Origin: Ancylobacter sp. WKF20
GTDB lineage: Bacteria; Pseudomonadota; Alphaproteobacteria; Rhizobiales; Xanthobacteraceae
Length of the DNA stretch: 64,000 nt
Direction of reading: 5' to 3'
Assembly: GCF_029760895.1 (NCBI RefSeq)
Contig: NZ_CP121679.1
Span: 3,640,001-3,704,000 of the forward strand
Shown here in pieces: positions 35,064 through 43,596 of the stretch. The position numbers and the translations under genes were made by a program. Position 1 is the stretch's first letter. The number at the start of each line of letters is the position of its first letter. Below the pieces are notes generated by a model. That model was not told where the DNA came from, did no database searches, and worked only from the letters and a program-made list of their open reading frames with translations.

Positions 35064-36413
35064 CTAAGCTGTTGAATTATCGCGCGCTTTTGCGTCGGTC
35101 GCGGCGAGTGCGGCAAGCCGTACGGAAAAGGTCGAGCCCTCGCCCGGCGTGCTCTCGATACCGAGCCGTCCGCGGTGGCGCGCGACGATGTGCTTGACGA
35201 TGGCGAGGCCCAGCCCCGTGCCGCCCTGCTCGCGCGAATGGGCGGTGTCCACGCGGTAGAAGCGCTCGGTGAGCCGCGGCACATGCTCGGGCGCGATGCC
35301 CGGGCCGAAATCACGCACCGCCACAAGGGCATCGCCCCCCTCGCGGGTGATGGTGACCTCCACCTTGCCGCCGGTCGCGCCATATTTCAGCGCGTTCTCG
35401 ACGAGGTTCTCGAACACCCGGAACAGCTCGTCGCGGTCGCCCTTCACCGTCACCGGCGCGGCGGGATGGACGAAGGCGACCTCGACGCCGCGTTCGCGCC
35501 CGAGCGGGGCCAGCGTGTCGCGCACATGGCCGACAATGGCGACGAGGTCGATCTCGGTCTCCGGCCGCAAATGGGCGTTCAGCTCGATGCGCGAGAGCGA
35601 GAGCAGGTCGTCGATGAGCCGCGACATGCGGCGCGCCTGCTCGCCCATGATCTTTAGGAAGCGCTCGCGGGCGTTGGTGTCGTTGCGGGCCGGGCCCTGC
35701 AGCGTCTCGATGAAGCCGGAGAGCGAGGCGAGCGGGGTGCGCAGCTCGTGGCTGGCATTGGCGATGAAGTCGACGCGCATCTGCTCGATGCGGCGCTGCT
35801 GGGTGAGGTCGATGAAGCTCACCAGCACCGCGTCAGTGGCGCGCCGGTCGGCCCGCTCGCGGGTCTCGGCCGAGCGGATCGGCACGATGTCGGCGCGCAG
35901 CCAGCGGTCGATCGGCACGCGCTCGGCGAATTCGATGCGGCGCGGCTGGCCGTCGGCGGCGGCGGCGCGGATCGCCTCCAGCACTTCCGGCACGCGCACG
36001 GCGAAGGAGACGGGATCGCCGACCCGGACGCTGGCGACGATGCCGGTGGCGCGGGCATTGGCGACCAGCACCGTGCCGCGCGGATCGAGCAGCAGGGCCG
36101 CCTCGGGCAGTGCGCGCACCAGCGCGGTCAGGCGCTCCTCGCCGGCGCCGAGGCGCAGCGGGCGGGGTTCGCCTTGCGTCGTGAGCCGCGCGAGGGCGGC
36201 GGCCACGGGGCGACGCGGGCCGGGCAGGAGGGCGCCGGCGAGCACCAGCGCGCCGATTATCAGGGCGGGTGTCGGCGCTATAGCATCCATCCACACCGCC
36301 CCGGCGAGCCCCAGCGCGGCCGCGCCCAGCGTGCCGCGCGCGCCGGCGAGGCGCCCGCCGAGCGTGTCTTCGGCGGTGGACGCGGGAGCGTGAGATGCGG
36401 GTTCGCTGGCCAT
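35064..36413 (-). CDS. phoR: Phosphate regulon sensor histidine kinase PhoR
   Basis: This 449-residue kinase has two hydrophobic N-terminal segments (about residues 28-62), a PAS domain (about 90-200, ALPEAALLLDPRGTVLVANARA), an H-box DFIANASHELRTPLASLSGF and a C-terminal ATPase with NLVENALKYGA and GGTGLGLAIVKHIV. It phosphorylates PhoB under phosphate limitation under control of Pst/PhoU. ATG 36413 follows CAGGAAA; a longer in-frame ORF from 36761 overlaps ppk2. The Pho box and pstS come just after its stop; phoR itself shows no Pho box upstream. Confidence 0.93.
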   Translation of the reverse strand: MASEPASHAPASTAEDTLGGRLAGARGTLGAAALGLAGAVWMDAIAPTPALIIGALVLAGALLPGPRRPVAAALARLTTQGEPRPLRLGAGEERLTALVRALPEAALLLDPRGTVLVANARATGIVASVRVGDPVSFAVRVPEVLEAIRAAAADGQPRRIEFAERVPIDRWLRADIVPIRSAETRERADRRATDAVLVSFIDLTQQRRIEQMRVDFIANASHELRTPLASLSGFIETLQGPARNDTNARERFLKIMGEQARRMSRLIDDLLSLSRIELNAHLRPETEIDLVAIVGHVRDTLAPLGRERGVEVAFVHPAAPVTVKGDRDELFRVFENLVENALKYGATGGKVEVTITREGGDALVAVRDFGPGIAPEHVPRLTERFYRVDTAHSREQGGTGLGLAIVKHIVARHRGRLGIESTPGEGSTFSVRLAALAATDAKARDNSTA

Positions 36414-36528
36414 GCTGACCGTTTCCTGAGAGCGGGGGAATTCGCTATGCTTGCCGCCCGATACGGAATCGGTCCCCGCGCGAGCATGAACGAGACCGCG
36501 CCTTATTGTACAGTTGCGAGGCTTCCAT

Positions 36529-37560
36529 ATGACGAAGAAGCCGGAAACGGCCGCCAAGGCTTCCCGGAGCGAGTCTTCCCGGAGCGAGTCGGCCTCGGCA
36601 AGCGGCTCCCGCAAGGCCGACAAGAAGGCTGACAAGAAGGCGGCCAAGGGCGCCGCCAAAGCCAACGGGACGGCGGCATCGGGCATCGACGGCGAGGAGA
36701 GCCGGCTCGCCCGCGCGCTCGCCACCTTCTCGGTGGACGCCCCCGAGCTGCCGGAGATCATCGACAGCCGCGCCTATGGCAGCGGCAACTACCCCTACAC
36801 CGACCGGCCCAAGCGCGGCGTGTATGAGGAGGAGTTGCGCGCGCTGCAGATCGAGCTGCTCAAGGTGCAGGACTGGGTGAAGAAGTCGCGCGAGCGCATC
36901 GTCATCGTCTTTGAGGGGCGCGACGCCGCCGGCAAGGGCGGCACGATCCACCGTTTCGTGCAGCATCTCAACCCGCGCTATGTGCGGGTGGTCGCCCTCG
37001 ACAAGCCGACCGAGATCGAGAGCGCGCAATGGTACTTTCAGCGTTATGTCGCGCACATGCCCTATAAGGGCGAGATCGTGATGTTCGACCGCTCCTGGTA
37101 CAACCGCGCCGTGGTCGAACCTGTGATGGGCTATTGCACCCCCGCGCAGACGGCGCAGTTCCTCGACCAGGTGCCGATCTTCGAGAAGATGCTGGTGGAT
37201 GACGGCATACGCCTGTTCAAGATCTGGCTCGATATCGGCCGGGAAATGCAGCTCAAGCGTCTGCATGCGCGGCACAAGGATCCGCTCAAGCAGTGGAAGC
37301 TCTCGCCGGTGGACCTCTCCGCGCCCTCGCGCTGGGACGCCATTTCGGCGGCGCGCAACGCCATGATTGAGGCGAGCCACAGCGCGGCCGCGCCGTGGAC
37401 CGCCGTGCTCTCCAACGACAAGATGCGCGCCCGCCTGGGCGCCATCCGGCAGATCCTGTCGCATCTTCCCTATGAAGGGCGCGACGACCGCGTGGTCGGC
37501 GTGCCCGATCCGGCCATCGTGATGGATGGGCGGACCTTTCTGGAACGCCAGGCGTTCTGA
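36529..37560 (+). CDS. ppk2: Polyphosphate kinase 2 (PPK2)
   Basis: This 343-residue enzyme has a PPK2 core (about residues 100-330): Walker A FEGRDAAGKGGTI, Walker B VMFDRSWYNRAVVEPVMGY and lid FKIWLDIGREMQLKRLHARH. It transfers phosphate between polyphosphate and nucleotides. The first about 55 residues are a Ser/Lys/Ala/Arg-rich tail (KADKKADKKAAKGAAKANG) absent from the minimal enzyme. Two tandem 15-bp units (CTTCCCGGAGCGAGT) encode part of it. ATG 36529 begins that tail; GTG 36514 in frame is possible. Divergent from phoR across 115 bp; no Pho box seen in that spacer. Donor/acceptor specificity cannot be told from sequence alone. Confidence 0.9.
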   Translation: MTKKPETAAKASRSESSRSESASASGSRKADKKADKKAAKGAAKANGTAASGIDGEESRLARALATFSVDAPELPEIIDSRAYGSGNYPYTDRPKRGVYEEELRALQIELLKVQDWVKKSRERIVIVFEGRDAAGKGGTIHRFVQHLNPRYVRVVALDKPTEIESAQWYFQRYVAHMPYKGEIVMFDRSWYNRAVVEPVMGYCTPAQTAQFLDQVPIFEKMLVDDGIRLFKIWLDIGREMQLKRLHARHKDPLKQWKLSPVDLSAPSRWDAISAARNAMIEASHSAAAPWTAVLSNDKMRARLGAIRQILSHLPYEGRDDRVVGVPDPAIVMDGRTFLERQAF

Positions 37561-37575
37561 GGTATTAAGGTCGGT

Positions 37576-38268
37576 ATGACGGGCGGATTCGAGGACATGA
37601 TGACGGCGCTGGAACGGGCACGGCACCATAGCCGAGGAGGCGCGGCGGCCCGGTGGGCGGCGTTGCCGGTCTGCGCCGTGCTGGCCTTCCTGCCCGTCCG
37701 GCCGGTGGGTGCAGGGCAGGCGACCGAACCCTTGCCACGCCCGCAGGTCGATTATCGTCTCACGGCCAAGGGCCCGCAGGACGCCCGGATGACGATCGCC
37801 CATAGCGGCGAACGCATGCGTGTCGAGCTCACGCAGGCCGACATGCCCGGCGACATGACCGGTATCGTCGATCTCGCCCGCAACCGCATGCTGATGCTGG
37901 TCGCCCTACCCGGCATGGGCAACCGGGCGTTCGATGTCGAATTGCCGGCCGATTTCGCCGCCTTCGATCCCGGCGGGCAAGGCACGCGGGGCGGCACGGA
38001 GAAGGTGGCGGGCGAGACCTGCCATGTCTGGCGCACCCGCGAGGACCGCACCGGCACGCCGGTCGAGGCCTGCATCACCGAGGACGGCATCGCGCTGCGG
38101 GCGAAGGCCGAGATCAGCGGCAAGCCGCGCGTGCTGTTCGAAGCCACCGAGGTCGTGCGCCAGCCGCTGGACGCGGCCTTGTTCGAGCTGCCGGCGGGCG
38201 TGAAGGTCACCCGCCTGCCCACCGGCATGCAGAGCATGATGCCCGGTTTGCCCAGCCTGCTGCGCTAG
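37576..38268 (+). CDS. Exported DUF4412-like protein
   Basis: This 230-residue protein has an N-terminal hydrophobic signal segment (WAALPVCAVLAFLPVRPVGAG, ending near residue 46) and a mature domain (about 55-215) with MTIAHSGERMRVELTQADMPG and KVAGETCHVWRTREDRTGTPVEACITEDG, the DUF4412-like outer-membrane-lipoprotein-binding fold pattern. ATG 37576 is given; ATG 37597/37600, with GAGGA just upstream, would give a more typical signal peptide. It starts 15 bp after ppk2, so it is probably in the same operon; a link to polyphosphate is only positional. Confidence 0.68.
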   Translation: MTGGFEDMMTALERARHHSRGGAAARWAALPVCAVLAFLPVRPVGAGQATEPLPRPQVDYRLTAKGPQDARMTIAHSGERMRVELTQADMPGDMTGIVDLARNRMLMLVALPGMGNRAFDVELPADFAAFDPGGQGTRGGTEKVAGETCHVWRTREDRTGTPVEACITEDGIALRAKAEISGKPRVLFEATEVVRQPLDAALFELPAGVKVTRLPTGMQSMMPGLPSLLR

Positions 38269-38277
38269 CGAGCGCGA

Positions 38278-39351
38278 TCAGCCATTCAGCACGCGGCGTG
38301 GCGCGGGCTCGGCCGCCTCAGGTTCCAAAACCGGCGGCTCGGCCAGCGGATCGACCGATACGGCCGGCGGGGGAATGTGGCGCTTGCGCCGGCTCATCAG
38401 CACCTCGCGAATGCCGAGGATGATGAGGGCGAGCGCGAAGGGCGTCACATAATAGAGCAGGCGCAGCAGCAGCAGCGCGCCCAGCAGCGCCTCGGTCTCG
38501 AACTGCGACAGCGCCACCAGCATCGCCGCGTCGAACACGCCGAGCCCGCCCGGCGCGTGGCTGGCGAAGCCGAGCAGCGTCGCCGAGATGAAGACGACGC
38601 CGAGCGCGATCGGGTCGATATAGGGCGTCTGCGGCATCAGCACATACATCGCCGCCGCGCAGAAGGCCAAGTCGATGATGCCGATGCAGATCTGCAGCAG
38701 CGTCAGCTTCCAGCCGGGCAGCGTGACCGTCCAGTGGCCCTGCCCGACGCCGATGCGGCGCGGCTTGAGCCCCACCCAGACGACATAGGCGGCAAGGCCG
38801 GCCAGCAGGCCGAGGCCGATCAGCCGGTTGATCCAAGCCGGCAACTGGTCGACGGCGCTCGCCGCCCAGGGCTCGACGGTGATGCCGAGACCGAGCATGG
38901 CGATATTGCCGAGCCAGAAGGTGAGGCCGGTGACGAAGCAGAGCTTGGCCACATCCACCGCGCCGAGCCCGTGCGCCGAATAGATGCGGTAGCGCACCGT
39001 GCCGCCGGTGAAGGCGGAGAAGCCGATATTGTGGCCGATCGAGTAGGAGGTGAAGGAGGCGAGCGCCGCCGTGCGGTAGGGCACATGCGGCTTGCCGATG
39101 GTGCGCAGGGCGAACCAGTCATAGAAGGTCAGCGTGAAATAGGCCGCCGCTACGAACAGCGCGGCCAGCGCCACCCGCCACGGATCGGTGTCCGTGAGGG
39201 CGTCCAGCACCTCGGCCGGATGGATGTTGCGGAGCATCTCGTAGAGCACCACGGCGGCGATGCCGATGATGACGAGACTGGCGACCACGCCGAGCGTGTG
39301 CCAGCCCACATGCCCGCGCAGCCATCCAAGTATGGCCTTAAGCCCCTTCAT
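38278..39351 (-). CDS. YbhN/UPF0104-family (LPG synthase-like) membrane protein
   Basis: This 357-residue protein has eight or so hydrophobic segments and family motifs YDWFALRTIGKPHVPYRTAAL, FTSYSIGHNIGFSAFTGGTVRYR and FASHAPGGLGVFDAAML, typical of COG0392/UPF0104 (the flippase-like transmembrane part of MprF/lysylphosphatidylglycerol synthases). No catalytic C-terminal domain follows. A role in lipid or glycan transport is inferred. It converges with the DUF4412-like gene and is followed (upstream) by a 262-bp spacer before kup. Confidence 0.85.
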   Translation of the reverse strand: MKGLKAILGWLRGHVGWHTLGVVASLVIIGIAAVVLYEMLRNIHPAEVLDALTDTDPWRVALAALFVAAAYFTLTFYDWFALRTIGKPHVPYRTAALASFTSYSIGHNIGFSAFTGGTVRYRIYSAHGLGAVDVAKLCFVTGLTFWLGNIAMLGLGITVEPWAASAVDQLPAWINRLIGLGLLAGLAAYVVWVGLKPRRIGVGQGHWTVTLPGWKLTLLQICIGIIDLAFCAAAMYVLMPQTPYIDPIALGVVFISATLLGFASHAPGGLGVFDAAMLVALSQFETEALLGALLLLRLLYYVTPFALALIILGIREVLMSRRKRHIPPPAVSVDPLAEPPVLEPEAAEPAPRRVLNG

Positions 39352-39613
39352 CGCTCGCTCACCATCATCTTTGCCGCGTTCGTGGTGGTTGGCCGCAGCC
39401 CTATCAGACCCGAGGGCCGGGCGAAACCGCTTAGGCGCCCGGGCGGCGCATTACCGCATGTCGGCATGGGTGGGGGTGTGACAGCCACGCGGCGGCTGGC
39501 TTGTGCGCACAGATGGGGGCGGCGGCGTGGCGGCGCGCCCCCGCTCGCGCCAGCGTGATCGCCCAAGCCCGATGACGTCGCGCCGTATTGCTCCGTCTTG
39601 ATGACCCCCGGCC

Positions 39614-41497
39614 TCACAAGCGGACGGGGTAGCCGATCTCGATGGTGCGCGGGCGCGGCAGCCCGAAGCGATCCACCGAGCGTTCGGCGTTGCGCGCCAG
39701 GAAGGCGAAGACATGGGCCAGCACGTCGCGCACGCCACGTATGTCTTCCGGCGGGATGATGCGCTCATGGCCGATGACATAGACCGCCTCGTCCGGGTCG
39801 ATGCCCTGCGCGTAGAGCGCCGGGCCGAGCACCGCCGGCACGTCGATCGGCTGCATGTAGCCGAAGCGCACATCCACCCGCACATGGAACGGGTCGAGCG
39901 GCAGCACCCGCACGCGCTCGTCCACCGGAACGCGCGGGCGCGAGGCGATCCAGACCGACACGATGACGGATCGCTCGAACTGGACGTTGAGCAGGTCCGA
40001 CACCCGCCCGAGCGCCACCGGCGTCACCGCCCCGCCGCGCGACAGGAAGATGGCGGTGCGCGGGCTGATCGCGCAGGCCGGCGGCCGGCCGCGGGCGACG
40101 AAGGCGTCGAGCGGCTCGGTGAAGCGGCGCTGCTGAATACCCAGCCCCTCCAGCCCGCGCCGCCACGACACCATGATGAGGAGCACGATGGCGGCGATGG
40201 TCACCGGCAGCCAGCCGCCATCATGCAGCTTGGTGAGGTTGGCGGCGGCGAAGGACAGGTCGATGACCAGAAGGCCGCCGGCGAGCACGATGAGCAGAGG
40301 CAGCGGCCAGTGCCAGCTGCGCCGCACATAGGCGACGAACAGGATGGTGGTCGAGACCATCGCCATCGCGACCGCGATGCCATAGGCCGAGGCGAGCCGG
40401 TCCGACGAGCCGAAGGAAATGACGATGAGCGCGCAGGCGATCATCATGATCCAGTTCAGCCGGCCGACATAGATGTGCTGGTCGTTGTGCTCGCTGGTGT
40501 AGCGGATGCGCATCGGCGGCAGGTAGCCCAGCTCTATGGCCTGCTTGGCCAGCGAGAACACGCCGGTGATGATGGCCTGCGAGGCGATCACCGTCGCCGC
40601 CGTGGCGAGGATCAGCAGCGGCACGTCGAACAAATCGGGCGACAGGTCGTAGAACGGGTTGCGCACCGCGTCGCGGTTCACCAGCACGATGGCGCCCTGG
40701 CCGTAATAGTTGAGCAGCAGGGCCGGCATGGCGACCAGGAGCCAGGCGCGGGTGATGACCTTGCGCCCGAAATGGCCGAGATCGGCATAGAGCGCCTCGC
40801 CGCCGGTGATGGCGAGGAAGGTGGCGCCCAGCACGGCGCCGGCGAACCAGATGTGATCGTTGAGCAGGGCGATGCCGTGGCGCGGATCGAGCGCCCACAG
40901 CACCTGCGGCGCCTGCAGAATGCCGTACACGCCGAGCGCCGCGAGCGAGCCGAACCAGAGCAGCATGACCGGCCCGTAGAAGGTGCCGATGCGCTCGGTG
41001 CCGGCCCGCTGCGAGAAGAACACCAGCAGGATCACCAGCACGGTGACGGCGACGATCCAGTGGTCGAGCGCGGGGGCGATGACCTCGAGCCCCTCGATGG
41101 CGGAGAGCACCGACATGGCCGGGGTCAGCACGCCGTCGCCGATCAGCATGGCGGCGCCGATCAGTCCGGCGACCAGCAGCAGCAGCCTCTTGCCGGTCGC
41201 GCTGCGGTGCAGGTCGAGCAGGGTGACGAGGGCGAGAATGCCGCCTTCGCCGTCATTGTCCGCCCGCAGCACCAGCGAGACATATTTGATCGAGATGGAA
41301 AGGATGATGGCCCAGGTAACCAGCGAGAGCAGGCCGAGCACCTCGGCATCCGTCACCGCCGCGCCGCCGACCGCGATCAGGCCCTGCTTGAAGGCGTAGA
41401 GCGGGCTGGTGCCGATATCGCCGAACACCACGCCCAGCGCGGCGAGCTCGGCGGCGAGCGGCAAGGCTCGCCCGGACGTCGCGCTGCGGCTAGCCAT
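39614..41497 (-). CDS. kup: Low-affinity potassium transporter Kup
   Basis: This 627-residue protein has about 12 hydrophobic segments and Kup/HAK/KT signatures: LAALGVVFGDIGTSPLYAFKQG near the N-terminus and ISIKYVSLVLRADNDGEGGILAL after segment 2, then a cytosolic C-terminal region (about 470-627). It brings in K+ with protons and is not ATP-driven. ATG 41497 starts at MASRSATSGRALP. Followed by no other gene on the same strand for 262 bp, it is probably monocistronic. Confidence 0.95.
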   Translation of the reverse strand: MASRSATSGRALPLAAELAALGVVFGDIGTSPLYAFKQGLIAVGGAAVTDAEVLGLLSLVTWAIILSISIKYVSLVLRADNDGEGGILALVTLLDLHRSATGKRLLLLVAGLIGAAMLIGDGVLTPAMSVLSAIEGLEVIAPALDHWIVAVTVLVILLVFFSQRAGTERIGTFYGPVMLLWFGSLAALGVYGILQAPQVLWALDPRHGIALLNDHIWFAGAVLGATFLAITGGEALYADLGHFGRKVITRAWLLVAMPALLLNYYGQGAIVLVNRDAVRNPFYDLSPDLFDVPLLILATAATVIASQAIITGVFSLAKQAIELGYLPPMRIRYTSEHNDQHIYVGRLNWIMMIACALIVISFGSSDRLASAYGIAVAMAMVSTTILFVAYVRRSWHWPLPLLIVLAGGLLVIDLSFAAANLTKLHDGGWLPVTIAAIVLLIMVSWRRGLEGLGIQQRRFTEPLDAFVARGRPPACAISPRTAIFLSRGGAVTPVALGRVSDLLNVQFERSVIVSVWIASRPRVPVDERVRVLPLDPFHVRVDVRFGYMQPIDVPAVLGPALYAQGIDPDEAVYVIGHERIIPPEDIRGVRDVLAHVFAFLARNAERSVDRFGLPRPRTIEIGYPVRL

Positions 41498-41980
41498 GAT
41501 GGGGATGAGCCGCCCGTACGCGGACGCATACGTCCGACGCCGGGCGCGCAGCGCGGCCTTGCCGTCGGCGAACAGGGAATATCAGCGTCATGAGGCTCCG
41601 CAATCGCGCAGACCGGCCGGGGCACGGCAGCGCAGCATTACCCCGCTCTGGCCCGCGCGCCAAGGGGGAGCCGACTGCGGTGACCGTTCGATCGCGCGAT
41701 CCCGGCGGACGGCGCGGCGCAACGGGTGGCCGCGACGGCTTCGTTGGCCGGTACGCCGGTGCGGGGGAGGCTGAGGGAGGAGGATTGGGGGGCGGAATTA
41801 ACCCTCCTCCCTCGACCATCGGTGCCGGCTTCGATGAAGGCTTGCGGGGACCTTCAAGCCAGCGCCGCGGCTGAGCACTCTTCTACCCACGACGCGGGAC
41901 GTCGGCAAGCAAAACTGAACGGTTTGGTCAAAAATTTCGACGGAGCCATCTGACGCTTGGGAGAAGGGGCGCTTCGTGGC
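41498..41980. other. Gene-free divergent region kup / tetR-like
   Basis: This 483-bp spacer has no ORF I can support. The only feature noted is an AT-rich patch at about 41910-41940 with an imperfect inverted repeat TGAACGGTTTGGTCA (41916-41930; outer TGA..C / G..TCA pair), of the type TetR regulators bind. It lies about 50 bp before the TetR start. Confidence 0.45.
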
Positions 41981-42727
41981 ATGGTGTCGCAATCGCACTT
42001 TGAACCTTTTTCCGGTTGTTTTGCGCCTAGTCAGGTCCGACTCGTGAACGTATTTCCCGCCCTGTCGCCGACCCTCGCCTGTGATGCGCCAAGCTGTGGC
42101 GTGTCGGTCCCGCCGGGACGCGATAAGTCGCGGCAGATCCTGAACGGCGCCCGCGAGGTGTTTCTGGCGCAGGGTTTCGACGGCGCCAGCATGGGTGAGA
42201 TCGCCCGCGCCGCCGGCGTCTCCAAGGGCACGCTCTATGTCTACTTTCCCTCCAAGGAGGAGCTGTTCGCCGCGCTGGTGCGCGAACAGTCCGAGCGGAC
42301 GGCCGAGCACTGTTTCGTGCTCGACCCCAACGAGGACGTGCAGGCGGCGCTGGTGGCGCTGAGCCATCGCTACATCCGCGCCATGATCCAGCCGGCCAAT
42401 GTCGCCACGGTGCGCATGGTGATCGGCGTGGCGGAAAAGCTGCCGCAGATCGGCCGGCTCTACTACGCCTCGGCGCAGGAGCGGGCGGTCGCGCTGCTTT
42501 CCGAGTGGCTGCGGGCCAAGGTCGCCGCCGGCGAGCTGGTGATCGACGATGTGGAGCTCGCGTCCTGGCAGTTCGTCATCGGCTGCCATTCACGCATCGT
42601 GCTGCCGGCCTTCTTCTGCGGCAGTTCCTCCTCGGATGAGGAGATCGACCGGGTGGTGACCTTCACGGTCGGGGCCTTCCTGCGTGCCTATGCGCCCCGG
42701 TGCTGCCCGAGCGATCAGCCCGGCTGA
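41981..42727 (+). CDS. TetR/AcrR-family transcriptional regulator
   Basis: This 248-residue protein has a TetR HTH (about residues 55-100; FDGASMGEIARAAGVSKGTLYVYFPSKEELF) and a C-terminal ligand domain resembling AefR-like regulators (VATVRMVIGVAEKLPQIGRLYY). The N-terminal about 45 residues are not typical; GTG 42043 in frame would give the usual length. ATG 41981 is preceded at some distance by GAGAAGGGG. The target may be itself, as no efflux operon adjoins. Its 3' end overlaps the epimerase gene on the other strand by 13 bp. Confidence 0.85.
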   Translation: MVSQSHFEPFSGCFAPSQVRLVNVFPALSPTLACDAPSCGVSVPPGRDKSRQILNGAREVFLAQGFDGASMGEIARAAGVSKGTLYVYFPSKEELFAALVREQSERTAEHCFVLDPNEDVQAALVALSHRYIRAMIQPANVATVRMVIGVAEKLPQIGRLYYASAQERAVALLSEWLRAKVAAGELVIDDVELASWQFVIGCHSRIVLPAFFCGSSSSDEEIDRVVTFTVGAFLRAYAPRCCPSDQPG

Positions 42728-43596
42728 CCGGGCGCGGCGCGGCCTTCGCCCTCCGCGAGCAGCGCGGTGAGCCCCTCGCGATAGGTCGGGTAGGTGAGAG
42801 CCCCGCCGAGCAGCGCGTGCAGTCGGTCGTTACGCACCCGCCGGTTATCCGCCCAGAAGGACAGCGCCATGGGCGACATGGTGGCCGCCGCGATCTCGAA
42901 GGGGACGGCGGGCGGCGGTTCCACCCCGAGTAGCCCGGCGGCGAAGCGCACCGGGGCGCAGGAGGGCGAGGGCTCGTCATCCACCACATTGACCACGCCG
43001 TCGAAAGCCTGCGTCGCCGCCGCATGGATGGCCCCGGCGATGTCCCCGACATGGATACGGTTGAACACCTGGCCCGGCCGCTCGATGCAGCGGGCGGTGC
43101 TGGCCCGAATGTCGAGCAGCGCGTTGCGCCCCGGCCCGTAAATGCCGCCGAGCCTGAGCACCGCGACCGGCCGGCCGGCCGCCTGACCCGCCCTCCGCCA
43201 CGCCGCCTCCGCCGCCACGCGCCGGCGGGCGCGGGGGGCTTCCGCGTCGAGCGGGGCCGTCTCGTCGATCCAGGCGCCGCCGCTGTCGCCATGCACGCCG
43301 ATGGTTGAGAGGTAGATCAGCGGGCCTTTTCCGCGCGCGGTGGCGAAAGCGGGGCCGAGAGGCCCGAGAAACGGATCGCCCGCCTCGCCCGGCGCGGCGG
43401 AGGCGAGCACGACATCGGCCGTCTCCAGCGCCGCGTAGAGCTCATCGCTCGGCACCCCGTCAAAGGCGAGCATGTCCACGCCCGGCTCAAACCGGGGCGC
43501 ACGGGCAGTGCCGATGATGTGCGTGAAGGACGCCCCGTGCCGGGCGACGAGGTGCCGGGCGCTATAGCCATAGCCGAGGCAGAGAAGCGTGGTCAT
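42715..43596 (-). CDS. NAD-dependent epimerase/dehydratase-like (YeeZ-type)
   Basis: This 293-residue protein has a Rossmann start TTLLCLGYGYSARHLVARHG (GxGxxG-like) and VAVLRLGGIYGPGRNALLD, typical of the SDR-like YeeZ/COG0451 group. The catalytic YxxxK of classical SDRs is not obvious. The reaction is unknown. ATG 43596 overlaps the queG stop (ATGA), so it is coupled to queG. Third gene of a gst-queG-epimerase cluster on the minus strand. Confidence 0.77.
   Translation of the reverse strand: MTTLLCLGYGYSARHLVARHGASFTHIIGTARAPRFEPGVDMLAFDGVPSDELYAALETADVVLASAAPGEAGDPFLGPLGPAFATARGKGPLIYLSTIGVHGDSGGAWIDETAPLDAEAPRARRRVAAEAAWRRAGQAAGRPVAVLRLGGIYGPGRNALLDIRASTARCIERPGQVFNRIHVGDIAGAIHAAATQAFDGVVNVVDDEPSPSCAPVRFAAGLLGVEPPPAVPFEIAAATMSPMALSFWADNRRVRNDRLHALLGGALTYPTYREGLTALLAEGEGRAAPGQPG

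Noticed and set aside
39713..41593. 626-residue plus-strand ORF
   Set aside because: Antisense of kup; His/Asp/Arg-rich with no domain.
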